DNA of 64,000 nt from Pseudanabaena sp. M085S1SP2A07QC (GCA_020404895.1 JADBWK010000090.1:34892-98891); one strand, 5' to 3'. Positions 52,057 to 61,411 are shown, counted from the first letter of the stretch. Made by a program: numbers and translations. The notes: generated by a model from the letters alone, not told the origin.

Positions 52057-53923
52057 GAAGACCGTAAAAAGCAGCAAATCCGATCAGAATTAAACCGATC
52101 ATGATTGTTAGCACATACTGCTGTAACCTACCTGTCACTGTATATTTCAAGCTTTCACCGCTAAATATTGAGGCAAAGCCAACAAAGTTGACCGAACCAT
52201 CAACTAAATAGCGATCGATCCAAGCCAAAAATTTGGATCCACCGCCCACAATCAAGACCACTGTGTATTTATAGATGGCTTGTACATAGAGGTCATAGGC
52301 TAGTAAATCCTGTACTGCTTTCCATACCTGACGAGTAGCTTTGGGCAACATCGGTACTGAGCTACCAGTTTCGTATGGCTTGATGTAGATATATGCACCT
52401 AATCCAAAGCCCAGAAGCCCAGAAGCAGAAAGTGCGACATTACCCCAGATATGCACTGTATCTAAGTCAATATCTACGAATTTCCATGATGGCAACAAAA
52501 TTGGCACAAGCAAAGTAATGATCGTTAGTGAGACTAATGGAAGTGCAACTGGCCAAGCAACTTCGGGTGCACGACGGGTTTTGGGCTGGGTGGGACCAAG
52601 AAATACGAGTGCAAACATTCGCATTAGTCCGAAGGCAGTAATGCTATTTACTAATAGGGCGATCGCAATTAACCAAGGGTCGCTATTCCAAAATGTTTCT
52701 TCCCAACGTAAGAGTGTCCAAAATCCGCCAAAGGGAATGAAAGCCACTAAGCCCAGTGAACCAACAATAAATCCAACTAGACTGGCGGGCATTCGAGTTT
52801 TGATGCCACCCATTTCTGTAAGATCTTGAGTCATTGTGGATATCATCACAGCGCCTGAACTTAAGAATAGCAGCGCTTTGCTGATGCCATGACTAAAAAG
52901 CAAACCCAATGCTAGATCGGGTTGTTGCATCCCTACGGCAATGAAAACTAGACCAAGGTAAGCGCTGGTTGAGTGGGACAAAGCTCGCTTCATATCGATT
53001 TGGGCGATCGCAACTAATGATGTCCCGATCGCTGTAATTGCGCCAATCACCACAGACACCTCGGCAGCCAATGGGAACAGCGCTAATATTGGCTGAAACT
53101 TAATTAGGACATATGCTCCCGCGCCCACAACGACAGAATTCCGCAAAATCGAAGCGGGGTTTGGTCCCTCCATCGCCTCATCTAGCCATAGATGTAATGG
53201 GAACTGGGCGCATTTACCCAGTGGTCCTGCAATTAAAGCTAGTCCTAATAATGTGCCAAATTGTTGATGCTCGGCAAAATAGGCAATTGTTTGCGGCGCA
53301 TCAGCCCATGTTTTGAGATCGGAAAAATTCAAACTGTCTGTAAGATTGGACAGTGTAACTACAGCCATTAACAAAAATAAGTCGCCGACTCTCTTTGTCC
53401 AAAATGCGTCTCTAGCGGCAGTTACTACTAGGGGCTGTGCATACCAAAATCCGACTAATAAATAAGTTGATAGGGTGAGCATTTCCAGCAGGGCGTAACT
53501 GAAAAATAGTGAGTCACTAAAGGCAATCCCTGTGATTGCAGCTTCAAAAAAACCAATTAAGGCGCAAAATCTGGCGATCGCCCAATCAGTTTCGAGAGAT
53601 CCTAGCCCATAGACCTGTGAGATCAGACTCATCACGGCAATCATTACTGACGCACCGACACTAATCGTGGAGATATCAAAGGAGCAAGCAAGATTTAGAT
53701 CAAAAGCTTGAAACCAAATAAATTCAAATTGTTGAGAAGGTTGTCCCCAAATTGATGTCAGCAGCCAACAGCTATGCACTAGTGCTAGTACAGTCATCAA
53801 TATGTTCAGGTAAGCCGCAGGACGTGGCCCTGTACGACGCACTATCCTTAATGACCAAGGGAGTGTTAGCCCTGCGCCCAGCAAACCATAGCAAGGAAGT
53901 AGCCAAGCTGTTTCTAGGATCAT
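52052..53923 (-). CDS. ndhF: NADH dehydrogenase-like complex subunit NdhF (CO2-uptake type)
   Basis: 623 residues, ~16 TM segments. WFWYAQPLVVTAARDAFWTKRVGDLFLLMA (FVGF WYAQPL...RVGD), PLHLWLDEAMEGPNPASILRNSVVVGAGAYVL and the N-terminal CYGLLGAGLTLPWSLRIVRRTGPRPAAYLN belong to the NdhF3/F4 branch rather than the respiratory NdhF1. The companion cupA/cupB gene is not next to it, which weakly favours the NdhF4/CupB (constitutive) arrangement. Thylakoid membrane. Confidence 0.92.
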   Translation of the reverse strand: MILETAWLLPCYGLLGAGLTLPWSLRIVRRTGPRPAAYLNILMTVLALVHSCWLLTSIWGQPSQQFEFIWFQAFDLNLACSFDISTISVGASVMIAVMSLISQVYGLGSLETDWAIARFCALIGFFEAAITGIAFSDSLFFSYALLEMLTLSTYLLVGFWYAQPLVVTAARDAFWTKRVGDLFLLMAVVTLSNLTDSLNFSDLKTWADAPQTIAYFAEHQQFGTLLGLALIAGPLGKCAQFPLHLWLDEAMEGPNPASILRNSVVVGAGAYVLIKFQPILALFPLAAEVSVVIGAITAIGTSLVAIAQIDMKRALSHSTSAYLGLVFIAVGMQQPDLALGLLFSHGISKALLFLSSGAVMISTMTQDLTEMGGIKTRMPASLVGFIVGSLGLVAFIPFGGFWTLLRWEETFWNSDPWLIAIALLVNSITAFGLMRMFALVFLGPTQPKTRRAPEVAWPVALPLVSLTIITLLVPILLPSWKFVDIDLDTVHIWGNVALSASGLLGFGLGAYIYIKPYETGSSVPMLPKATRQVWKAVQDLLAYDLYVQAIYKYTVVLIVGGGSKFLAWIDRYLVDGSVNFVGFASIFSGESLKYTVTGRLQQYVLTIMIGLILIGFAAFYGLQ

Positions 53924-54033
53924 TGAGTTTACTATAGAGTTTTTACTATGTTTATCTTAAAATCTATTAGATATTCTAAGAGTTTACCGTAAAATGCTTT
54001 GCACCCCTTTGTTTAATCCAAGTGATTAATATA

Positions 54034-54141
54034 TATAGCAATGTAAGCTTTGCTTAGGACATAAAACCCAAAAGATGGCAGAGCGAAGCTCTGCCATCTT
54101 TTGGGTTTTGAATTGTCCTATCTATCTCTTACGTTGCTATA
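54034..54141 (+). mobile_element. 108-bp MITE-like element, copy 2
   Basis: Base-for-base identical to copy 1. The 8-bp sequence TGATTAAT lies just outside on both sides (54023-54030 and 54142-54149), separated from the left end by ATA, and may be a target-site duplication, although the area is AT-rich. Confidence 0.85.
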
Positions 54142-54170
54142 TGATTAATTCATGTGTTTAATTCATGTAA

Positions 54171-54515
54171 TTAATGCATTTGAAAATAGCGATCTAATAA
54201 AACAAAGCGATCGCAGGCTTGTTGATGTCGTTTTAGCCATGTGGTGGGACTACGTGAGGTTTGCAACATGGTTAAATCTACGCCAAGCATTTTTAATTGT
54301 TTATCAATTTCCACTTGTAAAGATAAATTTTGCGGCGTGATCTCTAAATTTGCATTTACAAGGTTTGACTGAAAAAATATTTGAATTTTGCTAAGCGATC
54401 GCAGCCAGTCTTTGGCGATCGCAGGTGCAGGTTCTTGCTGTAAGGCGATCGCTGTTTGCAATATTTCTAACTGATTTTGCAAATCATGAACTAAATCTAA
54501 ATAATTTTGTGACAA
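54171..54515 (-). CDS. PatD-like (heterocyst frequency control) family protein
   Basis: 114 residues, all helical. The C-terminal half has the PatD pattern: LQVEIDKQLKMLGVDLTMLQTSRSPTTWLKRHQQACDRFVLLDRYFQ. In heterocyst-forming cyanobacteria PatD influences heterocyst frequency; relatives exist in species without heterocysts. No FtsZ or pat gene is adjacent. I am fairly sure of the family, not of the function here. Confidence 0.72.
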   Translation of the reverse strand: MSQNYLDLVHDLQNQLEILQTAIALQQEPAPAIAKDWLRSLSKIQIFFQSNLVNANLEITPQNLSLQVEIDKQLKMLGVDLTMLQTSRSPTTWLKRHQQACDRFVLLDRYFQMH

Positions 54516-54551
54516 GATCTTAGCAGTGAAATTTATCTGATACTACAACAT

Positions 54552-54634
54552 TTGGCGATAAATTTATCGCCAAGTGTATCGGCACATAAAAGCCATAGAG
54601 TGACGACGTGAAGCGTTGTCACTCTATGGCTTTT
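54552..54634. repeat. Two palindromes between the PatD-like and membrane-protein genes
   Basis: TTGGCGATAAATTTATCGCC-AA (54552-54573) and a longer hairpin with AAAAGCCATAGAGTGAC arms (54588-54634). Confidence 0.75.
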
Positions 54635-55340
54635 GTAAGTTCAGCATCTCTTTCTGGACATTCATACCAATGACTAATGCATCATTCAGCATAGAACTAT
54701 ACTGATCAGCTTGATTCTTCACTTCTAAGGACTCTAATGCAATTAGATTTTGCTCAATATTGTCAAAAAGCTGGCGATGACTACTTACAAAGTTACAATG
54801 CTCTCGGAGGATTTTTTCTGTAGTTAAGCCGCAAATTAGACTATCTCTAGTTAGCTCAAGAGCTTGCAGTATATCTTCGCGATGCTCGAGGTGCTGATCG
54901 CGATTTACGGGTTGATTACTAGCAGACTTTAGGCGATCGCAAATATCGATAGCTGCGATTACTTGATTATATTTATCCACTTCATCGAGAAGATGTGATA
55001 AACAAGCCATTTTTTTAGCTCTCTTCCAAGCAAACAGGTTCCAACCAGCGAACAGAATTAATATAAATGCGAAGACAAAAATGGCAAACCCAACTTGATC
55101 TTGACGATTATCTATGGGTCTCCCAAGAGATTGAAAGATCAAAATGCTAATTGGCAAACTGAAAATTGAAATTAAGAATATGATGATAGCCTCGCTCAGT
55201 AAAAAAGGAACCAAGCATTTTTTTCTTTGGAGCATAGAAATCCTATAAGCTCTTCCAATAAATAAAAGGCTAATCTCTTTTCCTGTTACCCTCTCTAGAT
55301 CCTGTTCGGTGATCTGCAAATTCCTGATGTCAGTTTGCAT
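54624..55340 (-). CDS. Hypothetical membrane protein with two TM segments
   Basis: 238 residues: a short polar N-terminus, two adjacent TM helices (~42-62 FLLSEAIIIFLISIFSLPIS and ~75-100 VGFAIFVFAFILILFAGWNLF), and then a long helical soluble part with coiled-coil tendency (HLLDEVDKYNQVIAAIDI...). The family is not recognised. The end lies in a hairpin. Confidence 0.7.
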   Translation of the reverse strand: MQTDIRNLQITEQDLERVTGKEISLLFIGRAYRISMLQRKKCLVPFLLSEAIIIFLISIFSLPISILIFQSLGRPIDNRQDQVGFAIFVFAFILILFAGWNLFAWKRAKKMACLSHLLDEVDKYNQVIAAIDICDRLKSASNQPVNRDQHLEHREDILQALELTRDSLICGLTTEKILREHCNFVSSHRQLFDNIEQNLIALESLEVKNQADQYSSMLNDALVIGMNVQKEMLNLQKP

Positions 55341-55379
55341 GGTTGTTTGGTATAGCTGTCGCCAAGTGTATCAAGAAAT

Positions 55380-55432
55380 AAAACCCAAAATAGAGTTGCG
55401 GCGCTTCGCGCCGCAACTCTATTTTGGGTTTT
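55380..55432. repeat. Hairpin with TTC loop
   Basis: AAACCCAAAATAGAGTTGCG-GCGC arms. The upstream TATAGCTGTCGCCA also occurs just after copy 1 of the 108-bp element (18995-19008). Confidence 0.8.
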
Positions 55433-55448
55433 GGGTATAAGTTCAAAT

Positions 55449-56165
55449 TTATGAGACAAATAAATGCTTAATAGCATTCCAGACCGCCATATAAAAATTA
55501 CCCTCACGCGGACGAAAAAGATCGAATTTGGAGCCAAAGGAGGCAAAAAATGGTCTGAGTGTCCAAGCCATCTGACTACCAACAAAAGCATAAAGCCCTA
55601 GCCAAAACTTCAAAATTGATATCCGAACTTTGCGGTTTTTGTCAATTGCGGTATCTTCTATCACTAAGCTTTTATCTGAGACAATAGTTTCTACTTTTGG
55701 CAGTAGAACTTGATAGAGAAAGTAAACTCCAATAATTCCTGTTAACGTGAATATGGCAACGTTTAACAGTAGGAAAAAAGAATAGCTGTCTGTCGTAATC
55801 AAGAAGAATAAGGTGACTGGCGCAAAGCCAAATAATAAAGTACTCGTAATAGTCACCGCACAAAGTAAAATCGCCGTATATTGACTCAGACGAGTTTTTG
55901 CACCGAAGTAAACATTAAAGAAATAAAGCGCAGGCAAGCAAATTGCTAGGGTGATGAGGAATAAGAATGGCAACTTGGCTGCCGAGGATAAAACCTGCAT
56001 CCAAGAACTAACAGCACCAATCAAGCCGCCATAAATCGCCAAAAATATAGAGCTACAAACTAACAAGCCAAATATTTTGGTGTTGACTTTGATGCCGTCA
56101 TAGATTTCTTGAATGAACTGATCGCGATCGCTAAGTAAGTCAATAAGAACTGAAAAAAATGGCAT
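55449..56165 (-). CDS. Yip1-like/'actin-binding WH2' cyanobacterial membrane protein
   Basis: 238 residues from ATG 56165 (MPFFSVLIDLLSDRDQF); the frame extends to 56207 without family similarity. Five TM segments and the characteristic KLPFLFLITLAICLPALYFFNVYFG and GFAPVTLFFLITTDSYSFFLLLNVAIF. Homologs carry the misleading label 'actin-binding WH2 domain protein'; real function unknown. Neighbours of the same strand may share its transcript. Confidence 0.8.
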   Translation of the reverse strand: MPFFSVLIDLLSDRDQFIQEIYDGIKVNTKIFGLLVCSSIFLAIYGGLIGAVSSWMQVLSSAAKLPFLFLITLAICLPALYFFNVYFGAKTRLSQYTAILLCAVTITSTLLFGFAPVTLFFLITTDSYSFFLLLNVAIFTLTGIIGVYFLYQVLLPKVETIVSDKSLVIEDTAIDKNRKVRISILKFWLGLYAFVGSQMAWTLRPFFASFGSKFDLFRPREGNFYMAVWNAIKHLFVS

Positions 56166-56243
56166 AAAGTTATTAGGGCTGAAGTTAAACTTGATAACTC
56201 TGGACAATTTTTGAACAGTAAATGTTCCTTAAGTTATAGCCCC

Positions 56244-56282
56244 AAGAAATGAATAGCGGCGCGAAGCCGCTATTCATTTCTT
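56244..56282. terminator. Hairpin downstream of the alpha-mannosidase
   Basis: AAGAAATGAATAGCGGC arms around GCGAA. Placed exactly before the alpha-mannosidase stop region on the minus strand. Confidence 0.8.
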
Positions 56283-56284
56283 TT

Positions 56285-59200
56285 TTATTTGTGCAGCCAG
56301 AAAAAAGTTTTAATTTCATAGGGCTTAAATATAACTTGTAAGTAATTGGAAGTACCTTTAACTATAGTCAGTAAAGCATTTTTGTTTTCCATCAAATCGC
56401 ATTCCCAAATATTCTCTGCTTGCAATAAATTGAGTGAAATCTCAATTTCTGCCTCAGTTGTTTGTCCATGCGCCTCATAAAAACGCATTACCCAGCCTGA
56501 CTGATCCTGCGATCGCTTAAAAGCTGAAAGAATAATATTTGGTGCAGAAACTTGTAAATAACTGTGTTCTTTAGTTGGAATGGGTGAACAATGTAAAACC
56601 AGAGGGTTATTTAACTCTTGAGCCAGTTGAACAATATTTGCTTCATGCCAATCTCCTTGATGGGGAACTAAGCGATAGGTAAATTCGTGATGAGAGCGAT
56701 CGCTATTTGGACTGGGCCAGTTAGGACTACGCAGCAAAGTTAAACGTAAACAGTCAGGCTTTGCGTCATAGCCATACTTACTATCATTGAGAACTGCTAA
56801 ACCTAGAGAATGTTGTTGCTCCTGCGGAGCAACAACATTCTCTGAAGATATATCTGCCCAATATTGAGCAGGGACTTCCCATTTTGCTTTAGTTTCAGGC
56901 GTTTCGCCAAGCGTACTACGCTGAATCGTTCCCATTGGGATTTCGTAAGTAGCATAGGGCGATCGCCAATTTATTGGAAAAGCTACTTTGACTAAGGTGT
57001 ATTCCTCTTGCCACTCCACCCAATTTTTAACAGTAATAAATGGCTCAAAGGCTGATAGTTGAATCTCTTGGATAAACGTTGAATTACGGAACTTTTGGAC
57101 AGTGCGGACTGATACTTGGAGGCTACTATTGCTAGAAATCTCAATTGCTTCAAGTGTTGTCGATTCTAATTTTTTATTTTCATAATTTGGATCAATATTC
57201 CATGCATCCCAATATTGTCCCTTGTCTTCAAAGAACTGTAGAGTAACCGCTGATCGCAAGATCGCTTTTTGCGATCGCTTGTCAAATATTTGCGCGATCT
57301 CACCAGTTTTAAGCTCAACCTCAACTTTAAGATATCTATTCTCTAGATAAAACTTTTCGCTATCAGAAGTAATACTTAAAGGCTCATCTGTCTCGGAAAC
57401 TTCTACAGATTCCATCTCAGCAAATCCAAAGCTAGGAATATTCGCTAGCCAACAAAATGAACCGTCTTGCTTTTTGACTAACTGCGATCGCTGCCAGTTG
57501 AGAAAATTCCATGCTTGCAAATTAGTGCTTTCTTCGATGTCAATAGGAAGAAGGCGATCGCAGATTGCTCTGATCTCAGTCCATGTGCGATTAGCATCGT
57601 CAAAAACATCACTGATAGATGTTCCAGGCAAAATATCGTGAAATTGATTGAGCAATAATCCTTGCCAAGCATTCTCTAATTGAGCTTGAGGATAGGGAAT
57701 ATTTATAATTAAAGATGCGATCGCGCTATATTTTTCGGCATTGCCAATTAGGACTTCAACTTGGCGGTTTTGCCGTTTTTGTTCAGCTTTGGATGTAAAT
57801 GTGCCACGATGAAATTCTAAATAGAGTTCATCTTGCCAAACTGGTAAATCTGTAGGTAATTTCTTTTTGAGATTTAATAGAAAATCCTCTAATGTGCTGG
57901 GCTGCATCTCAAAGAAGGTGGGCGAATTCGCCCACTTGCGTCCCATGTCGAGCATATCCGCAGTTGGGCCACCACCATGATCGCCAACACCATAAAGCCA
58001 TGCCGTCTCAGGGATATCGTGTTTTTCTTCTTGAGTAGCAAGATATTTTGCGATCGCGACTGGCTCTAGTCCCAGACCAATCTCATTACTAAAATAAGTG
58101 AAAATACGACTTCCATCTACGCCTTCCCACCAAAAAATTTGATGCGGGAATTTGTTAGTGTCATTCCACATTAGTTTTTGGGTAACAAATGCTTCAAAGC
58201 CACTTTTTAACAGTATCTGCGGTATTTGCCAATGAAACCCAAAGGTATCTGGCAACCATGCGATTTTGACCGCTTTATTAAATTTCCCTCGAAAATATTC
58301 TTGACCATAGAGAATTTGTCTAATCAAAGACTCTCCGCTCGGCAAGTTCCCATCTGGCTCCACCCACATGCCGCCGATCGGCTCCCATTTACCCTCGGCA
58401 ACAGCAGATTGGATACGGGCAAATAATTCAGGATATTCGCGTTCCATCCACTGATAAGAGACAGCCGTACTTTGATTGAAGATTAATTCTGGGTAATGCT
58501 CTTGGAGGTTTAAAGCCGATGTGAATGTGCGTTGCATTGCATTTTTAGTTTCTGCGATCGCCCATAACCAAGCGACATCAATATGCGAATTTCCCAGCAT
58601 ATAAATCTGACGCTGTTTCAGGAATTCGCTATATTGCAGAAGCGGCTTGCGGATTTCCGCTAGTTGCTCAAAAAAGCTTTCACTTGTAATCGATGCAGAC
58701 ATTGCAAATAGATTACTTAATCTATTTGCGGCAGTTTCAAGAGGTTGTAAATCAACTTGATGCCTAGTAAAAATTGGAATATAAGTCTGGAGAATTTCTA
58801 ATTCGATCGCTAACTGATCAGGATCGCATGGTTGACGCAAATATTCAAAGATTAATTCTGAAAGTTGTAATGCACCTATATCGTGTTTAGGACTATTCAG
58901 CTTGATTTCTAGGATAAATTCTTCATGAGGTTCCGCATCATTAGTTAATAAAATCCGACATTTCTGATCGAACAAATCTCCTTCTTGGACTTTATTGCCA
59001 TTTATCCACACCTCGCAAATATCCACCCACCATATTAAATTTAGCCGAATGGTGGAGCCGATGATCGATAATCCTACATGGCTTTCTGATACTTGCCAAA
59101 CTTGCCTTAGATGAATGTTTTGCTCGCATTGCAAAAAGGCTACCATCGGCTTATTTTGCTTAGAATTTACCGTTGGCAAAGTCTCCCAAGCACCCTGTTC

Positions 59201-59293
59201 ATTTTCTCTTTGCCAATTGTCGAGTATAGATAAACGCGATCGCATTTTTAATTGATCGATAACCTCAGTCAGACTTTTTACTAAATCAACCAT
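56285..59293 (-). CDS. Alpha-mannosidase, GH38 family
   Basis: 1002 residues. The N-terminal galactose-binding-like part is followed by the GH38 catalytic domain: HIDVAWLWAIAETK (zinc ligands), AEGKWEPIGGMWVEPDGNLPSGESLIRQ, LPDTFGFHWQIPQIL (Asp nucleophile), and then the middle helical and C-terminal beta domains. No signal peptide, so a cytoplasmic role in glycan turnover is likely. A perfect 18-bp-arm palindrome inside (56805-56843) encodes an AENVVAPQEQQHS-like stretch without breaking the frame. Confidence 0.93.
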   Translation of the reverse strand: MVDLVKSLTEVIDQLKMRSRLSILDNWQRENEQGAWETLPTVNSKQNKPMVAFLQCEQNIHLRQVWQVSESHVGLSIIGSTIRLNLIWWVDICEVWINGNKVQEGDLFDQKCRILLTNDAEPHEEFILEIKLNSPKHDIGALQLSELIFEYLRQPCDPDQLAIELEILQTYIPIFTRHQVDLQPLETAANRLSNLFAMSASITSESFFEQLAEIRKPLLQYSEFLKQRQIYMLGNSHIDVAWLWAIAETKNAMQRTFTSALNLQEHYPELIFNQSTAVSYQWMEREYPELFARIQSAVAEGKWEPIGGMWVEPDGNLPSGESLIRQILYGQEYFRGKFNKAVKIAWLPDTFGFHWQIPQILLKSGFEAFVTQKLMWNDTNKFPHQIFWWEGVDGSRIFTYFSNEIGLGLEPVAIAKYLATQEEKHDIPETAWLYGVGDHGGGPTADMLDMGRKWANSPTFFEMQPSTLEDFLLNLKKKLPTDLPVWQDELYLEFHRGTFTSKAEQKRQNRQVEVLIGNAEKYSAIASLIINIPYPQAQLENAWQGLLLNQFHDILPGTSISDVFDDANRTWTEIRAICDRLLPIDIEESTNLQAWNFLNWQRSQLVKKQDGSFCWLANIPSFGFAEMESVEVSETDEPLSITSDSEKFYLENRYLKVEVELKTGEIAQIFDKRSQKAILRSAVTLQFFEDKGQYWDAWNIDPNYENKKLESTTLEAIEISSNSSLQVSVRTVQKFRNSTFIQEIQLSAFEPFITVKNWVEWQEEYTLVKVAFPINWRSPYATYEIPMGTIQRSTLGETPETKAKWEVPAQYWADISSENVVAPQEQQHSLGLAVLNDSKYGYDAKPDCLRLTLLRSPNWPSPNSDRSHHEFTYRLVPHQGDWHEANIVQLAQELNNPLVLHCSPIPTKEHSYLQVSAPNIILSAFKRSQDQSGWVMRFYEAHGQTTEAEIEISLNLLQAENIWECDLMENKNALLTIVKGTSNYLQVIFKPYEIKTFFWLHK
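56805..56843. repeat. Palindrome inserted in the alpha-mannosidase coding region
   Basis: AGAGAATGTTGTTGCTCC arms with a TGC loop, length 39 bp, i.e. a multiple of three. Confidence 0.85.
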
Positions 59294-59662
59294 TCTGTCT
59301 ATATCACCAAATTCGAGTTAAACGTTACTTAAACCAGTTTACTCATTTAGACACCACGAATCTTTGGTTGTAGAAAATAATGATATAAACTAACGTTTTT
59401 TTCGGTATAGCCCACTCAGCTATTTATGATTGCGTCCAATTTCTTCGTATCCGTAATAGTCTCCCTTTCCCCCATTCTTGAGTAAAGGAAAGCTCTTGTT
59501 CAGTCATGCTAATCGCCCATAAATACAATGCAGACTTCAGTTACTTTTGCCCAATCAATACTGCCATCTTTCTTGCATGGAAAATGAACCAGAACAAATT
59601 TTTAAAAAGTGCTGCAAAGCAACACTTTTTAAAAATTTGTTCTGGTTTAGGTGCAAAGCACT
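59294..59662. other. Intergenic gap with a possible coding relic and hairpin
   Basis: A minus-strand stretch 59424-59580 reads KKDGSIDWAKVTEVCIVFMG and, in another frame, MTEQELSFTQEWGKGRLLR, which looks like a decayed gene fragment. A hairpin (59587-59647, AACCAGAACAAATTTTTAAA arms) ends the region next to the methyltransferase stop. Confidence 0.35.
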
Positions 59663-60613
59663 TTAAGCGGCTTTAGCAATCACAGTACGGTGACGTGGCG
59701 TATTAGCGATGCTCATTGGAGCCTCAAAACCTGCGGCGACTAATTCGGATGCGAGGTCAAAAGAGAAGTATTGATCTAGATAGGGTTCCGTACTTTTTAG
59801 TAGAGTCAAAATATAGGGTGGCATTTTGACATAGATATCTGAATAGGGATTCATATCCATGAGTGCAAAGTGACCATTAGGACGCAAAACACGGCGCATC
59901 TCCCGCAGGATTCGGCGAGAAGCCTCTTGAGGTAACTCATGGAATAGCAGAAAACAGGAAACAAAATCGAAGGAACTATCAGGTAAACCAGTTTGTTCTG
60001 CGGTGGCATGAATCCATTGAACTTGTTGATTTTCTGCTAATTCAGGATGTTTGGTACGAGTATTGTAATTTGCGATCGCTAAAAAATGTGGTGACAAATC
60101 CAGCCCAGTAATTTTGGCTTGAGGATAAGCGCTATGGAGCGCGAAAGTACTCATGCCCACACTGCAACCGATATCGAGAATATCCTGAGGCTGAGTGCTA
60201 ATCTTTTCTTTCACAATATCAAAATAGCTCTGACGCAACCTCGCATCACCCTCAATTGGAGGTGTTTCATCCTTCCAGATCCGAGAGTGAACAGCATATG
60301 CCGCAGATTCTACTTCAGTTGCAGGCAACCAGCCTAGGTTACCTTCTTCATAAGCATGAAAAGGCTTAAGATAATATTCGGGATACTTTAAGTTGGGATT
60401 TTGAACTTGGGTTAGTTCAGCTTCAAGATCTTGTTTTTGGAGATCGGCGGCAATTTGAAGCCAGTTTACGCCCATCGACTCAGCTCGTTCGATCATCATT
60501 TTCCGAGCGCGTTGCTTAGCTATGTTAAATAAAGGCGCGATCGATAAAAGACCATTTACTAAACGGGAAGCTAGTCCAATTTTTGGGGTCGGGTTTGTAG
60601 TTGCAACAGTCAT
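59663..60613 (-). CDS. Class I SAM-dependent methyltransferase
   Basis: 316 residues. Motif I DILDIGCSVGMSTFAL, TGLDLSPHFLAIANYN (acidic loop), FDFVSCFLLFHELP and LRPNGHFALMDMN give a complete methyltransferase domain (~140-285). The N-terminal ~130 residues are helical with basic residues. Substrate unknown; small-molecule or lipid methylation is typical for this layout. On the same strand after the wcaF-like gene (54-bp gap), so perhaps part of surface-polysaccharide metabolism. Confidence 0.85.
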   Translation of the reverse strand: MTVATTNPTPKIGLASRLVNGLLSIAPLFNIAKQRARKMMIERAESMGVNWLQIAADLQKQDLEAELTQVQNPNLKYPEYYLKPFHAYEEGNLGWLPATEVESAAYAVHSRIWKDETPPIEGDARLRQSYFDIVKEKISTQPQDILDIGCSVGMSTFALHSAYPQAKITGLDLSPHFLAIANYNTRTKHPELAENQQVQWIHATAEQTGLPDSSFDFVSCFLLFHELPQEASRRILREMRRVLRPNGHFALMDMNPYSDIYVKMPPYILTLLKSTEPYLDQYFSFDLASELVAAGFEAPMSIANTPRHRTVIAKAA

Positions 60614-60667
60614 AATTAATTTTAAAAATTTAATTCCCTGAAATTAAAGCGTAACAGGATTAACTTG

Positions 60668-61213
60668 CTACTCTCTGATTTTACGTGGCTTCACGGCGAT
60701 CGCAGGATTGCCGAGGTAAATTGTCATTGGTTCTAGCGATCGCGTCGCGACACTACCTAAGCCCAAAACAGTGCTCTGTCCGACTCGTACCCCTGCGGCA
60801 ATGCTCGCTCGCGCTGCGATCCAACTACCTGATTCGATATCAATTGGAGCGGTGCTAAGGGCAAAACTGCGATCGCCCCAGTCGTGGTTGCTCGTACAGA
60901 GATAAACCCCTTGCGAAATACAGCAATTGCTTTCAATCGTGATCAAATCAAGATTATCAAGCCAAGCGTCTTCTCCGATCCAAACAAAATCTTTGATCAC
61001 CAATTGCCAAGGAAATTTGACCCGCACCCCAGTTTTAATCCTCACACCTTGCCCAATTTCTGCTCCAAACCAGCGCAAAATATTAACCTTCAAACCCGAA
61101 AAAGGGATTAAATAACTACGCACTAATGGCGCTCCTGCAAAGTATCAAAGCACCTGTTTCCAGATCGTTGAGCCTATTGTATATGTACCCGTTGTGTAGC
61201 GATCAAGGCGCAA
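60668..61213 (-). pseudogene. WcaF-like hexapeptide acetyltransferase interrupted by TGA
   Basis: From TTG 61213 with AAGGAG 8 nt upstream, the frame reads LRLDRYTTGTYTIGSTIWKQVL, then TGA (61147-61145), then YFAGAPLVRSYLIPFSGLK, FGAEIGQGVRIKTGVRVKFPWQL, CISQGVYLCTSNHDW and left-handed beta-helix repeats. Relatives have Trp at the TGA place (LWYF). So one TGG to TGA change splits a normal ~180-residue gene. A GTG at 61123 might restart translation and give 151 residues. Either a nonsense mutation, a sequencing error or translational readthrough. Confidence 0.78.
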
Positions 61214-61246
61214 ATTTGTAACTCCTTACAGCGTTCTACACTGAAA

Positions 61247-61354
61247 TATAGCAATGTAAGCTTTGCTTAGGACATAAAACCCAAAAGATGGCAGAGCTTC
61301 GCTCTGCCATCTTTTGGGTTTTGAATTGTCCTATCTATCTCTTACGTTGCTATA
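61247..61354 (+). mobile_element. 108-bp MITE-like element, copy 3
   Basis: Identical to copies 1 and 2 except for the loop triplet (TTC instead of GAA), which is what inversion of the central palindrome would produce. Confidence 0.85.
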
Positions 61355-61358
61355 AAAT

Positions 61359-61411
61359 CCAAGATTTTTATTGAGAGCATTGCAAAGTAATGCTCTCAAT
61401 AAAAATCTTGG
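61359..61411. repeat. Perfect hairpin upstream of the DUF3110 gene
   Basis: CCAAGATTTTTATTGAGAGC-AT arms with a TGCAAAGTA loop. Confidence 0.8.
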
